From positions 196,647 through 260,646 of the forward strand of contig CAUYUJ010010413.1 of assembly GCA_963575745.1 (NCBI GenBank): a stretch of DNA of 64,000 nt. Direction: 5' to 3'. The stretch comes from Prorocentrum cordatum. Taxonomy: Eukaryota > Sar > Dinophyceae > Prorocentrales > Prorocentraceae. Position numbers and translations under genes: made by a program. Shown in pieces: positions 42,331-53,700 of the stretch. Below the pieces are notes generated by a model, which saw only the letters and a program-made list of their open reading frames with translations, ran no database searches and had not been told where the DNA came from. Numbering within the stretch: position 1 is the first letter of the stretch; every line of letters begins with the position of its first letter.

Positions 42331-42830
42331 CGGCAATGAGAATAATAATGGCGACGATGATGACGATGACGATGATGACGATAGCGATGGTGCTGATTAC
42401 GGTGACGGCGCTAGGCTGATACGATGGTGATGACGATGTCAAAGCGATGGCAATCATACTGGTGAGGATAACGATGCCGCTGACTGTGACGGCGACGACG
42501 TTGACGTCGATGAAGATGACGGTGGCGACCACCATTATGATGATGATAGTGATGATGATTGTGGTTATGATGATCCGGAGGAAGAGGAGGGACGTCGACG
42601 ACGGCGGGACGAGGACGAAAAGGACGACAACGACTGCCGCGACCATCAGAAGGGCGAGTTCTCTTCCTCCTCCTCCTCCCTTTTGCCTCCGTCTGTCTCC
42701 TCCCCGCTTTCTCCTTCGTGTGCTGCGGAGGCTCCCAGAGGTCCCCGCAGGCATCCAGAGGCACACAAGGACTCAAGAACGGGCCCAGAGCTTGATGATG
42801 ATGCTGCTGCTGATGATGATGATGATGATA

Positions 42831-42902
<72 letters not shown>

Positions 42903-43484
42903 CTGATGCTAATGATGAGGATGAGGATGAGGATGAGGATAATGATGATGCTGATGATGATGCTGATCATGATGATGATGATGATGAGGAGGAGGAGGAT
43001 CAGGATGAGGAGGATGAGGATGAGGATGAGGTTGCTGATGAAGAAAATGATGACGATGATGGTGAGGATGATGATGAGAGGATGAGAGGAGGAAGATGAG
43101 GAGGAGGAGGAGGAGAAGGAGGAGATAACCACGACCTCCTCCCTTCTCCCTCCCCCTTTGACTCCCTCCTTCTTCCGCCCGCCTCCTGCCTCGCTTCTCC
43201 TTCCTCCTTCTGCGTCCCTCCTCGCCACGATGAGGAGATGAAGGTCCCTAGGGGCCTTCAGAGGCCAAAGGACGATCCAGAACGCCCAACATCCTGTATC
43301 CCCGATCCTCGATCACCCATCGATGAGGAGAAGGAGAAGGCGAAAGAGGAGGAGGAATAACGAGAAGGAGGAGGAATAGGAGGAGGACACCGGATCATAA
43401 GGAGGTCGAGGAGGCAAAGGAGGATTATCAGGATGACAAGGAGGAGGAGGGGGAGGAGGATGGGAGCGGAGAAGAAGGAACAAG

Positions 43485-43540
<56 letters not shown>

Positions 43541-44093
43541 GATGATGATGATAATAATGATGGGGATGATGATAATGATGCTGATTATGGCGATGATGGG
43601 TATGCTGATAATGCTGATGCTGATTATGATGCTCTTGATGATGAGGATGAGGATGAAGTTGAGGATGATGATGATGATGATTATGGTGATGATGATGGTG
43701 ATGACGATGATGACGCGGAGGATGATGATGATAACGATGACGACGATAATGATGATGATGGTGATTACGATGACAAAGATGACGATGACGATGATGACGA
43801 TGACGATGGTGATGATGATGACGATGATGATAATGCTGATGTTGATGATGATGATGGTGATGATGAGGAGGAGGAGGAGGACGATGATACAGATGCTGAT
43901 GCTGATTGTAGTGGTGGTGATGGTGATGGTGATGGTGATGATGACGATGACGATAAGGATGACGATGACGATGACGATGATCTCGACGCCAATGACAATG
44001 ACGATGATGAGGATGATGATGACGATGATGAGGATGATGACGATGGTGACGATGATGATACTGATGATGTTGATGATGAGCATTAGCATTATT

Positions 44094-44125
<32 letters not shown>

Positions 44126-44331
44126 CATTATTATTATATTACTAAGGTTTTTATGATTAGTATGATGATGCTGATGATGATGCTGCAGCTGCTGCTGCTG
44201 CTGATGATGATGATGATGATCATGAGGATGATAATGGTAACGAGGATGATGATGAGGATGATGAGGATGAGGATGAGGATGAAGAGGAATGAGGATGATG
44301 ATGATGATGATGATGAGGATGAAGAGGAATG

Positions 44332-44425
<94 letters not shown>

Positions 44426-44480
44426 GGAGGAGGAGGAGGAGGAGGAGGAGGAGGAGGAGGAGGAGGAGGATACCGATGCT
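42331..44480. repeat. ~2.1-kb (GAT)n-dominated region
   Basis: Main pure tracts are 42794-42902, 43484-43540 and about 44336-44422. The rest is degenerate GAT/GAC/GGT, with GGA at 44422-44470. 43130-43440 is unique-like (CTC-rich and purine-rich) without a gene. Met, Asp and Ile homopolymer frames are artefacts. Confidence 0.9.
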
Positions 44481-45180
44481 GATGCTGATGCTGGATGTGG
44501 TGATGGTGATGGTGGTGATGATGATGATGATGAGGAGGAGGAGGAGGAGGAGGAGAAGAAGGAGGAGCAGCAGGAGCAGAAGGATCAGGAGGAGCAGCAG
44601 GAGGGAGGAGGAGGAGGAGGACGAGGAGGAGGAATGACGAGGAGAAGGAGGAGGAAACGCAACTGCAGCAGGAAGAGCAGCAGCGCAGAAGTCGCGGGAA
44701 CAGCATCGGCAGGGGCCTCGGCCCCGGCAAGGCGGCGGATGCCCTCCAGCAGGGCCTCGCGCAGCTTACGCAGGCCCTCCGCCTCCCTTCGCATCCCTGT
44801 CCGTCCCTCTCCCGCCCACGAGGAGGAGGATGAGCATAAGCGCCATAGCTGGGCCCTGTGGTGGAGGTCGCCTACACTGTTCTCTCGGGGGCGGCCACGA
44901 GGGGGTGTATGACTTGGGGGGGGGTAGTCATGGCCGGGGCCATGATAGCTTCCAGGACTTCGTTGCCCCATGGCTCGCCCCATGGACGTCTCACATCAGT
45001 GCGCCCCGTGGTTCACCCGCCTTCGTCAGCGCACATGCCTCGAGCCTAGGACGCCCCTGCTGTCGCGCTGCTCTTCTCCCTCCTGCAGCCAGGGGCAACC
45101 ACAAGGGGCGATAGGCTCAGGGGGGAGCGCATCGACCCCCAGTCGCCCGTTGATCGTCGATAGGGGTCTGACAGCGGAGA
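44481..45180. other. GGA/GCA-rich end of the GAT region and a GC spacer with palindrome
   Basis: 44530-44660 is GGA/GCA-rich. 44927-44945 contains CATGGCCGGGGCCATG. No gene is recognised; an Ala/Arg-rich frame at 44690-44820 is possible but unsupported. Confidence 0.4.
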
Positions 45181-45560
45181 AGACCGGTTCAACAGACGAC
45201 TGGTTCAACAGGGACTGGCTCGACAGATGACCGGTCCAACAGATACCGGTTCAACAGACGACACTAGAGATCCAACGTATTGAAAAAGTCACGACGGAGT
45301 TTTTTCCCAATTTTCGGCCTCAAGGGGCCCTCGCCGGGCCCCGGGACCGTCAAAAAACGGCTCAGGATGAAAAACGGATTTGGGACTGGTTCAGCAAAGA
45401 CCGCTTCAACGAAGACTGGTTCAACAGGACCGGTTCCGCGGAACCGGTTCCACAGGACCGGTTCCGCAGGACCGGTTCCACAGAATTGGTTCCACAGGCC
45501 CGGTTCCGCAGGACCGGTTCCACAGGCCCGGTTCTGCAGGACAGGCCCCATAGGACCAGA
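45180..45560. repeat. 15-18-bp GACCGGTTC(A/C) arrays
   Basis: 45180-45260 repeats GACTGGTTCAACAGA-type words. 45370-45545 repeats GGACCGGTTCC(G/A)CA. Between them is a GC palindrome segment (GGGGCCCTCGCCGGGCCCC, about 45320-45345). Confidence 0.8.
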
Positions 45561-45639
45561 CAGGTCATTCCAGGCAGTGTGGGTACTCCCGGTGCTCCGG
45601 GCCAGGCATTCGAGCCGGGTGCTCCGGCACCCGTCCGCC

Positions 45640-46495
45640 CGCCCGACCCGACCTATAGGGTACTCGCGTGCCAATTCGATGATGCGCAATGATGTCCCGC
45701 CCGCCCGACTCGACCCGCCCGCCCGCCAGGGCCCGCCCGCCCGACACGATCCGTTCCGCCCGTTATAGGGTCCGCCCGACCCGTCCCGCCCGTTAGGATA
45801 CTCGCGTGCCAATTCGATGATGCATCATATTTCAATGTCCCGCCCGACCCGACCCGACCCGCCTTTACGGTCCGCCCGCCCGACCCGACCCGTACCTCCC
45901 GTTGGGGTCCGCCCGGCCCGTCCTGCCTGTTAGGGTGCCCGCGTGCCGACTCGATGATGCATCATACCTTAATGTCCCGCCCACCCGACCCGACCCGACC
46001 CGCCCGTTAGGGTCCGCCCGCCCGACCAGACCCATCCCGTCCCTTATAGGGTCCGCCCGACCCGTCCCGGCCGTCGGGGTATTCGCGTGTCAACTCGATG
46101 ATGCATCATTTTTTACTGTCCCCCCCGCCCGACCCGACCCGTCCCGCCCGCGCGGATATTCGCGTTCTATTTTGATGACGCGCCATACTTTAATGTCCCG
46201 CCCACCCGACCCGACCCCACCCGCCCGCCGTTAGGGTCCGCCCGCCCGACCCGACCCGACCCGTCAGTTAGGGTCCGCCCGCCCGACCCGACCCGTTCCG
46301 CCCGTTAAAATCCGCCCGCCCGACCCGCCCCGCCCGTTAGGGCACCCGCGTGCCAATTCCAGGACGCATCATACTTGAATGTCCCGCCCGCCCGACCCGA
46401 CCTGACCCGCACGTTAGGGGCCGCCAGCCCGACTCGACCTGTCCCGCCCGTCAGGGCCCGCCCGCCCGACCCGCCCGTTAGGATGCTCGCGTGCC
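45640..46495. repeat. ~140-bp satellite, seven copies
   Basis: The core GCGTGCCAATTCGATGATGC followed by ATCATA recurs at 45666, 45804, 45941, 46085, 46162, 46348 and 46489, embedded in CCCGCCCGACCCGAC runs and CCCGTTAGGGTCC. ATGATGCATCAT in the core is a perfect palindrome. The last copy is cut off where the transposase relic begins. Confidence 0.85.
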
Positions 46496-46586
46496 ACCGT
46501 TGCCGCGGCCATTTCTGATCGACTCGCATGGCATAGGAGGGCCGCCCGTCTCCCTGCAGTCCTTCTGTCCGCGATGCGGGCTTGTC

Positions 46587-48060
46587 ATGGCTGTCATGGC
46601 TGCACAGGCGGCCCCGCCCCGGGCTCGCGGGCGTGCCGCGGCCGCGGCGGCCCCTTCGGCGCCCGCGCCCGCGCCCGCGCCGCCTGCGCCCGCGCCGCCG
46701 GGACTCACCGAACCCGCCTGTCAATTCGTTTTGTCGAAGCGCAACGGTCAGAAACTCACCCACGACGCCTTCACCTACAACCTCCGCTATACCGCAAAGA
46801 ACGGCAACCGCACCTGGCGCTGCGAGAGAGGTGCTGAGAAGTGCGGCGGTTAAGGGAAGGCCCGCTTGGAGGGGCTCCGGACCGCCGTCCAGCAGGCGAC
46901 GCCGCATGCGCACCTGCCCACTCCGGACAATACCGTCGCGGAGCAAACCCGTGCCAAGGCAAGGGCCGCTGAGTCGCAACAGCCCGACGCCACTGCCGCG
47001 GACGTGGCCTCCGCGGCGCCCGCGGGGGTCGCGCGGGCATCGATGACCGCCGCGTCCACCGCGACCAACCTGAAGTGGATTTGTTGGAGGACACGGTTGT
47101 CAGATCAGAACGAGCGTCTGCAGAGCGGGGGGCAGGCGCCGCAGGATTTCGACTACTCCAAGTTGTAGGAGGCGCCCACCGTGCCCGACGCTCTCAAGCA
47201 GGTGGACGCCGAGGAGTTCTCGGCGTGCAACAGTGGGGCTGCAGCCGGAGGCGAGCGCGCCCAGGTGCGGGGCTTCGCGAAGAACTTCGGCTGACTGGCC
47301 GCGGCGGACGTCTGGTTGGCAGACAGAACGTTCCGCATTGCGCCCGCCCCCTTCCTCCAGGTGCGCACGGCGCGCGGATGCCGGAACGGATGCGTCGCGC
47401 CTCGTTGCTGCATCTTGCTGGCGGACAAGAAGATGGCAACGTGCAGGCGCGCCTGGGAGATTGCGTTCCAAATGCTCTCCCCTTCTGCTCGATTGCGAGA
47501 AGGCTTCCTGCCGGGCGGCCTCGGCCGCGTTCCACGAGATCAACGTCGGCGGGTGCTACTTCCATGTCAGGGCCGCCGTGCGAAAACACGTCGTCGATCT
47601 GGGCTCGCGCAAGAGGTGCGGCGAGAACGCTGACTTTCGCTTGCGCGTCGGGGAGCTCTGCGCCCTCGCGTTTCTCCCCGTCGAAGACGCGGCGGATTGG
47701 GTCGAGACCCTGGCTGCAGAATTCCCGAACGAAGAGCTCGAGCTCCCGGCGTTCTTCGAGAAGACGTGGGCGTGCGAGACGCCGGCCAGGGCCAGGGCGC
47801 AGAAGGCCCCCGCGTTCCCCATGGACACGCGGAACTTTCACCGTCGCACGCTCGACAAGAAGTTCTTCGCCACGAACGCAGCGGAACTCTTCCGCCGCCG
47901 CCGCGCTGCTCCGCGCAGCTCAGTTCCACCAAAAGGGCGCCCGCCCCACGTGCCCGACCCTCATCCTGAGTTTGCGCCAGCGACAGAGAATCACGAGACA
48001 GGACATCACTGAGATCGCCGTCGAGGGCGAGAAGAAGCTGCGCGAGTCCACGCGGGCGCG
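46587..48060 (+). pseudogene. Mutator-like (MULE) transposase with FLYWCH zinc finger, decayed
   Basis: An N-terminal FLYWCH-type finger is encoded at 46725-46913 (FVLSKRNGQKLTHDAF, NRTWRCERGAEKC, KARLEG, HAH). The MULE DDE region follows: WLADRTFRIAP (first catalytic Asp at 47322), ILLADKKMATCRRAWE, LLLDCEKASCRAA (Asp at 47491), GGCYFHVRAAVRKHV, ELCALAFLP and FFEKTW. FHRRTLD..ATNAAELF replaces the usual RTNN..E segment. The C-terminal helix (TRQDITEIAVEGEKK) is in a third frame. In-frame stops TAA 46851, TAG 47166 and TGA 47292, frame changes near 47480 and 47920, and a probable deletion before LLLDCEKA show it is inactive. These transposases cut and paste DNA and usually leave 9-bp duplications. 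Domain identity is secure. Confidence 0.85.
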
Positions 48061-48489
48061 CGGAGACAAGCACTGCAATTTGGCACGAGGTGTTTGGGGG
48101 GCAAGGACGGGATCTCCTTCGTGACGCAGCTGGCGCACCCGGCCAAGAGCGAGGAGTGGCGCGCGCCTTGCTGCGCTTGACGAGTCCCTCAGCCGCTGGG
48201 CCGATCGCGCCCGCGCGAATGTTTCGGTCGCCCCAGTGCGACTGTCGCAAAGAATATCGCGGGCGCCCGCCGTTGCGCGAGCCCACCCTGCCGCGATTCG
48301 CGGTCGCTCATGGTCGCGCGCGGGCGGGCGCCCCGCCCGCGCGAGAACCGCCCGCAACTACCGACCAACGGCTGCGCTCTCCACGCCGGCTGGCGTCATC
48401 ACCCCCCGTCATCATCACTCTCTCCATCGCCTATCATTTTCGAGATGTCTTTCACTTCGCGCCCCCCCGCCTCTCGCCACTCGCGCCTT
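48061..48489. other. No supported feature downstream of the transposase relic
   Basis: GC-rich, open on several frames, nothing recognised. No terminal inverted repeat for the relic was found. Confidence 0.35.
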
Positions 48490-48771
48490 TCACCCGCGCG
48501 CTTTCCCGGGAACGCAGCCGCCGCCGTCCTCGTCGTCGTCGCCTTCGTCGTTGCTGTCGGTCGTCGTCTCCGTCGACGTCGTCGTCGCTTTCGTCGTCGT
48601 CGGGTTTGCCGTCGTCTTCGCCAAAGATCGTCCTTCGAGGCCACGGCGTTCACTGCCACTTTCGGATGGCCAGAATCCCAGAAGCCTCCGGTGGCTCCCT
48701 GGCAATGCCGCCCGCCGCCGCCGCAGCCGCCACCCACGTCGCTTTCGGCGTCGGCGCTGTCGCCATAGTCG

Positions 48772-48830
<59 letters not shown>

Positions 48831-49045
48831 GCTGTCGTCGTTGTCGTTGTCGTCATCGTCATCCTCTCCGTCGTCGTCGTCGTGGTCGTCGTCGTCGTCG
48901 TCGGTGTCGCCGTCGTCTTCGCCGTCGTCGCCGCTATCGTTGTTGTCGTCGTCGTTGTCGTCGGTGCCGGTGTCGTCGTCGTCGGTCGTTGTGTCCGTCG
49001 TCGTCGTTGTTGTCGTCGTCGTCGCCGTCCTGCTGCTGCCAACGC
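48490..49045. repeat. (GTC)n region
   Basis: GTC with GTT, GTG and GCC interruptions; 48774-48822 is the purest. A short unique patch at 48620-48750 gives no gene. Confidence 0.85.
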
Positions 49046-49046
49046 T

Positions 49047-49955
49047 TCCAGGATCGGGGATCGGGTACCGAGAGTCGGAGATCGAGGATCGGGGATCGAG
49101 GATCGGGGATCGAGGATCGGGGAGCTTCCAGAATCGGGGATCGAGGGTCGGGGATCGACGTTCGGGGAGCTTGTACCTAGGATCGAGGATCGGGGATCGA
49201 GGATCGGGGATCAAGGATCGGGATTCGGGGATCAGGAATCAGGGATCGAGGATCGGGGATCGAGGATCGGGGAGCTTCCATGATTGAGGATCGGGTATCG
49301 AGGATCGGTGATCGAGGATCGGGGATCGGGGATCGGGGATCGGGGATCGAGGATCGAGGATCGAGGATCGGGGATCGAGGATCGGGGAACTTTGAGGATC
49401 GGGGATCGGGGACCAGGGGTCGACGATCGGGGCGCTTCCAGGATCGAGGATCGGGGATCGGGGATTGGAGATCAGTGATCGCGGATCGTGGATCGAGGCT
49501 CGGCGAGCCTCGGGGGTCGAGGCTCGGGGATCGAGGATCGGTGATCGAGGATCGGGGATCTAGGATCGGGGATCGACGATCGGGGAGCTTCCAGGATAGA
49601 GGATCGGGGAGCTTCCAGGCTCGGGCATCGAGGACCAGGGAGCCTCGACGATCGGGGATCGAGGATCGGGGAGCTTCTGGGATCGGGGACTGGGGGTCGG
49701 GGATCGAGGATCGGGGGACTTTGAGGATCGGGGATCGCAAGCCGGGGATCGAGGCTCGGGGAGCTTCCAGGATCGAGGATCGGAAATCGACGATCAGGGA
49801 TCGAGGATCGGTGATCGGGGATCGGGGACGGGGATCGATGATCGGGGACGGGGATCGGGGATCTGGGATCGACGATTGGGGATCGAGGATCGGGCATCGA
49901 GGATCGGGGGGTCTCGAGGATCGAGGATCGGGGAGCGGGGGCTCACTCTGCCTGG
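49047..49955. repeat. ~900-bp GGGGATCGAGGATC array
   Basis: Seven- and eight-bp words GGGGATC and GAGGATC alternate about ninety times, punctuated irregularly by GGGGAGCTTCCAGG. GATC occurs roughly every 7-10 bp. All three forward frames are open because of the short period. Confidence 0.9.
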
Positions 49956-50301
49956 GCCTGATATGCCGACGATTCCCCGACTCGGGGCACGCATTTCCCC
50001 AAGCCTCCCACGTGGGCGACGCAGAAAAACGGGGTCGTCTGCGCCATCATTCGTGCGTGAGTTGCCCGCGTGAGGTCGCGCGCGAGCGCGCTCGTCTCCA
50101 GTATAGAATGCCGCGGTGGCGGCCGGCGTAGGCCACCGCGTAAGGTCGCTGTGCCATCTCGCGTGAGACGCTTTTCTTTCCGTCGCTCCCGTGGGTTCCC
50201 CGCTTCGGTCTGGAGGAGTTGCCGCTGCTCTCGTCTTCGTGCTCCCTTCGCCTGAGCCGGCCCGTTCATACTAGCACGTCTCGGGCAATGCGAATTACAC
50301 A

Positions 50302-50302
<1 letters not shown>
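49956..50302. other. No supported feature
   Basis: Unique-like GC-rich spacer without recognised signal. Confidence 0.4.
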
Positions 50303-50395
<93 letters not shown>

Positions 50396-51010
50396 CGGTG
50401 AAGCGGTTCCAGGGAAGAGGTTCTGGGGAGACGGTTCCGGGGAAGCGGTTCTGGGGAAACGGTTCCAGGGAAGCGCATCCGGGGAAACGGTTCAGGGGAC
50501 CGGTTCGAAGGAAGCGGTTCTGGTGAAACGGTTCCAGGGAAGCGGTCTTCCGGGGAAGCGGCCCCCGGGGAAGCGGTTTCCGGGGAACAGGCTCTCCGGG
50601 GAGGCGCGGTTAACCGTGGAAGCGGTTCCGGGGACACGGTCTTGTATATCTTCCCCCAGGGAAGCGGCTTCCGAGGAACAGGCCCTTTGGGGAGGCGGTT
50701 AACCGTGGAAGCGGTTCCGGGGACGCGGTCTTGTATATCTTCCCCCAGGGAAGCGGCTTCCGAGGAACAGGCTCTCTGGGGAGGCGGTTAACCGTTGAAG
50801 CGGTTCCGGGGACGCGGTCTTGTATATCTTTCCACTGGGAAACGGTTTCCGGGGAACAGGCCCTCCGGGGAGGCGGTTAACCGTGGAAGCGGTTCCGGGG
50901 ACGCGCGGTCTTGTATATCTTCCCCCGGGGAAGCGGTTTCCGGAGAACAGGCCCTCCGGGAGGCGGTTAAGCATGGAAGCGGTTCGGGGGACGCGGTCTT
51001 GTATATCTTG
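50303..51010. repeat. (GTC)n, GGAAGCGGTTCCGGG array and five ~89-bp repeats
   Basis: 50303-50396 is GTC. 50400-50600 repeats a ~15-bp GGTTCCGGGGAAGC word. Then five ~89-bp units share CTTGTATATCTT (at 50641, 50730, 50819, 50910 and 50998), GGCGGTTAACCGTGGAAGC and GAACAGGC.CTC.GGGG. Confidence 0.9.
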
Positions 51011-51142
51011 ACAGCCCCACCCCGTCCAGGAACGTGCGGCTTCGTTCCCGGTGGCCTGTCACCGACGTGTCGGCGATGCATGGCCGATTCCAGGTCGATG
51101 TCCCCCCCCCCCCCTTGAGCCAGTCCCTCCCTCCTCGTTGCC

Positions 51143-51301
51143 TTAAATCGGGCCCGTCCCTCTACAGGGGGAATATTCAAAAACAGTCCAGAAATAGTCA
51201 GGGGAACATTTTTGTTGCATGTTTTGGCAATTTGGGATGTTTTTTTTAGTATTTATTATTTTCGTCGAAAATCCCCCTGTAGGGGGAAACGCCCGACTTC
51301 A
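51143..51301. mobile_element. 159-bp MITE, same family as the 24741-28380 element
   Basis: The arms are ATCGGGCCCGTCCCTCTACAG (near 51146) and, on the other strand, GTCGGGCGTTTCCCCCTACAG. They enclose an AT-rich middle with AATAGTC.GGGGA and a TTTTGG..ATTTGGG stretch that matches the right half of the 3.64-kb insertion. TCGTTGCC flanks it at 51135-51142 and 51302-51309 (8 bp). It encodes nothing. Confidence 0.8.
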
Positions 51302-51510
51302 TCGTTGCCCCTCCCGCATCCGCCCGTCACAGTCGGAGGGCGGCTCGCGGCGCAGGCTCGTGCCCCGCCGCGCCGCAGGTCACCCGCGGGGGCGCGAAGG
51401 TAAGCGCACTTCGCGCGTCGCGGCCTGGGCCGCAGGCGGCCGCGCGGGGGCGCGAGGGGGCAGAGATGGTCGCGGGGCGCGGGGCGCGGGGCGCGATGCG
51501 CGAGGTCAGG

Positions 51511-51838
51511 TGACCCCCTCCTCCTCCTCCTCCTCCTCCTCCTCCTCCTCCTCCTCCTCCTCCCCTCCTCCTCTGCCCCCTCTCCTCCTCCTCCTCCTCC
51601 TCCTCCTCCTCTTCCCCTCCTTCCTCCTCCTCCTCCTCCTCCTCCTCTCCTCCTCCTCCTCCTCCTCCTCCTCCTCCTCCTCCTCCTCCTCCTCCTCCCC
51701 CTCCCTCCTCCTCTCCTCCTCCTCTCTCCTCCTCCTCCTCCTCCTCCTCCTCCTCCTCCTCCTCCCTCCTCCTCCTCCTCCCCCTCCTCCTCCCTCCTCC
51801 TCCCCCTCCTCCTCCTCCCCCTCCTCCTCCCCCGTTCC
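51511..51838. repeat. (CTC)n tract, ~330 bp
   Basis: CTC with occasional CCC or TCT interruptions. Glu/Gly/Leu homopolymer frames are artefacts. Confidence 0.95.
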
Positions 51839-51839
51839 C

Positions 51840-52529
51840 CCCCTCGTTCGGGTTGGCCGCCGCTCGCATCCAGGCCTGCCAGGTGGGGACCGAGTAGATG
51901 GGGTCGGAGGATGGCGCCGCCTCGCCGACACACCGGCGATGCGGCTCGATGTGGAGCCCGATGTTCTCCACGGAGACGTCGGCGATGCATCGTCGATGCG
52001 GCGCGATCCTCCGACCCGCTCGTTCAGGGCGACCGCCGGCCACATGAGGTTTTCCAGAAAGGGCCTCGCCTTCAAGGATCGAAGGAGCGGCCGTCTCCTC
52101 CTCGGCGGAAAGTGGCCGAAGGCCGGCGGACTGCGGCGGAAGGAGAACGGGGGCGGCTCCACCGCCGGAAGCCGGCGGAAGTAAGGCAAAATACGCCCCC
52201 AAGGGATGGCAGTTCTTGGAGTCCGCCGCGTAATGTGAGCTTTCGTCCGCCACTTTGACCAGGGTGGAGGGACACCTGCGGGGGCTCCAGTCCGTCAGGG
52301 TGTGCGTACCAGTCCGCAGCATCGGGGGGGAGGAGCGGGGAGGTGCGACCTGGCATTTTCTTGGGAAGGGTCTGCGTTCTGCGTCGGAGCTGTCGCCAGC
52401 CGCAGCCTCTGTGCTCTGGCCCCGCCGCTTTTTCCAAAGGCCACCCAGTGGCCCCAAGCATTGGTTTCACTGCCATTCTGGCTGTACTTGAATCGACCTC
52501 CAGCTTCACTCTTTCCAGCTTCCCTGCAG
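51840..52529. other. GC-rich coding-like region, strand unresolved
   Basis: The minus strand gives protein-like pieces (VKVADESSHYAADSKN, SAEEETAAPSILEGEAL, about 52090-52270). The plus strand ends in a probable intron acceptor at 52528-52529. ACGTCGGCGATGCAT is shared with about 51064. No gene model is offered. Confidence 0.3.
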
Positions 52530-52655
52530 GGCGAGGAGGAGGACAGGGAGTCGCCGTTCGATTCCACGTCTGCGTCCGGCCTAACCAGCGGATCCGCCCC
52601 ACCATTGTCGCGACCATCTGCTGACACCGTGTCCGAGGTCAGGGTTTGTGCGTGA
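52530..52655 (+). CDS. Candidate terminal exon, acidic Ser-rich C-terminus
   Basis: TTTCCAGCTTCCCTGCAG|GGCGAG is a good acceptor. The exon reads GEEEDRESPFDSTSASG, then LTSGSAPPLSRPSAD and TVSEVRVCA with TGA 52653-52655. Composition changes cleanly at the acceptor. Upstream exons were not found. Unknown product. Confidence 0.4.
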   Translation, partial: GEEEDRESPFDSTSASGLTSGSAPPLSRPSADTVSEVRVCA

Positions 52656-53174
52656 GGTGCACCCCCGAGCCTCTCGACATCATCCCATGGACGAATGTTC
52701 CATCCTGGGTCGCTTGATGTAAACCCTAGAATGATAAGGGGAGGACCTCCACTCGTCCTCCTTTAGGGGGGGGGGGGACAGCGTTCCAGGCGGCGAAAGG
52801 GCTCATTCATCTTCACCCTCGGCGTTGTGACCCCCAGCGGGCGTTTCAGTTTTTGTTGTCGGCTCTCATTCCCGTGATGTCGAGAGACGCGACTCTGGCG
52901 ATCTCGGGCCGCTCAAAGTCGCTCAAAGACTTCTCATTCTTGGCCCCGCAAGTTTTTGATGTAGAAGTCTTGGGCTCACATTCAATGGCCCCGGGACCCG
53001 AAACGGGCTCCCAGAGGCCAAGAAGTCTGGACAAGCCAGCCGTGCCGCGATTTCTCCATGACGTTGGACGTCCCGGTGGTCCTCTTCAAAACCAGCTCCA
53101 GACTTCTCTTGGGGTGCACTTTGGCAGGAGTTTCGGGAGGGCTCCATCCGTGCCGACGAGGGCGCCAAATGATA
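52656..53174 (+). repeat. Dispersed ~130-bp repeat, best copy 53040-53170
   Basis: Shares CTTCAAAACC, GACTTCTCTTGGGGTG-like and GGCGACGAGGGCGCC-like words with 58270-58400, and more weakly with 55660-55730 and 14015-14075. 52860-53030 adds CTCAAAG(T/A)CGCTC and GGGCCCCGGG-type words related to about 8865-8960. No RNA structure was established. Confidence 0.45.
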
Positions 53175-53700
53175 CAATAAAGAACACAGTGTGCAAAACC
53201 CGCCACAGTCGAATTTCGATCCTTCTGTTCCCCTTCTTCCTCCTCCTCCTCCTCACCGCCGCCCAACACAAGACATATCAACAACATGACACGTGTTCCT
53301 CCTACTCCATCTTCCTTCTCGCCCTCGACGCCTCTGACATGAATCACAATAATATGTACAGACACGGTCGTCCTCAGATTCAGTTTAGTTTACGCCCTAA
53401 ACAACAACATGTTGTTGCCACTTATAGAGTCGATTCCGATTTTCATGTTCTCTTCGCCTTCGGCACCCCAAACAATAATGCACAATCGTATGACAATGAC
53501 CAGTGTGCCTCGATGCCTCCAATATTCGAATCAATGGCAAACAACATGGTCGCCCCTTCCATGCCCCAAGCACTTTCAATTCACACGTGTTACATGCCCC
53601 CCTGCTCCCTCTCCTGGCCCTTGACACCCCTCCCCCGCAAGCAGTCAACAATAGCAACAAGGTAGCAGGGGCCCCTCCTTCCTCCCCCTCCTCCTCTTCC
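53175..53700 (+). other. AT-richer open stretch of different composition
   Basis: The plus-strand frame running to TAG 53663-53665 stays open for over 160 codons here in DNA near 47% GC. It contains a hydrophobic run (ILLFPFFLLLLLTAA) from a CTC tract, then Asn/Gln/His-rich sequence (QQHVVATYRVDSDFH). Lower GC and Asn-rich coding could mean a different origin. There is no family match, and the opening may be chance. Confidence 0.25.

Noticed and set aside
42331-44480. Long poly-Met, poly-Asp and poly-Ile frames
   Set aside because: They are the three readings of one GAT/ATC microsatellite.
45640-46495. TTAGGG words in the satellite, possible telomere repeat
   Set aside because: They are single words inside CCCGTTAGGGTCC once per unit, not a tandem TTTAGGG array.
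49047-49955. Regular short repeats, possible CRISPR array
   Set aside because: Repeat and spacer are both variants of the same 7-8-bp words; no unique spacers, and the genome is eukaryotic.
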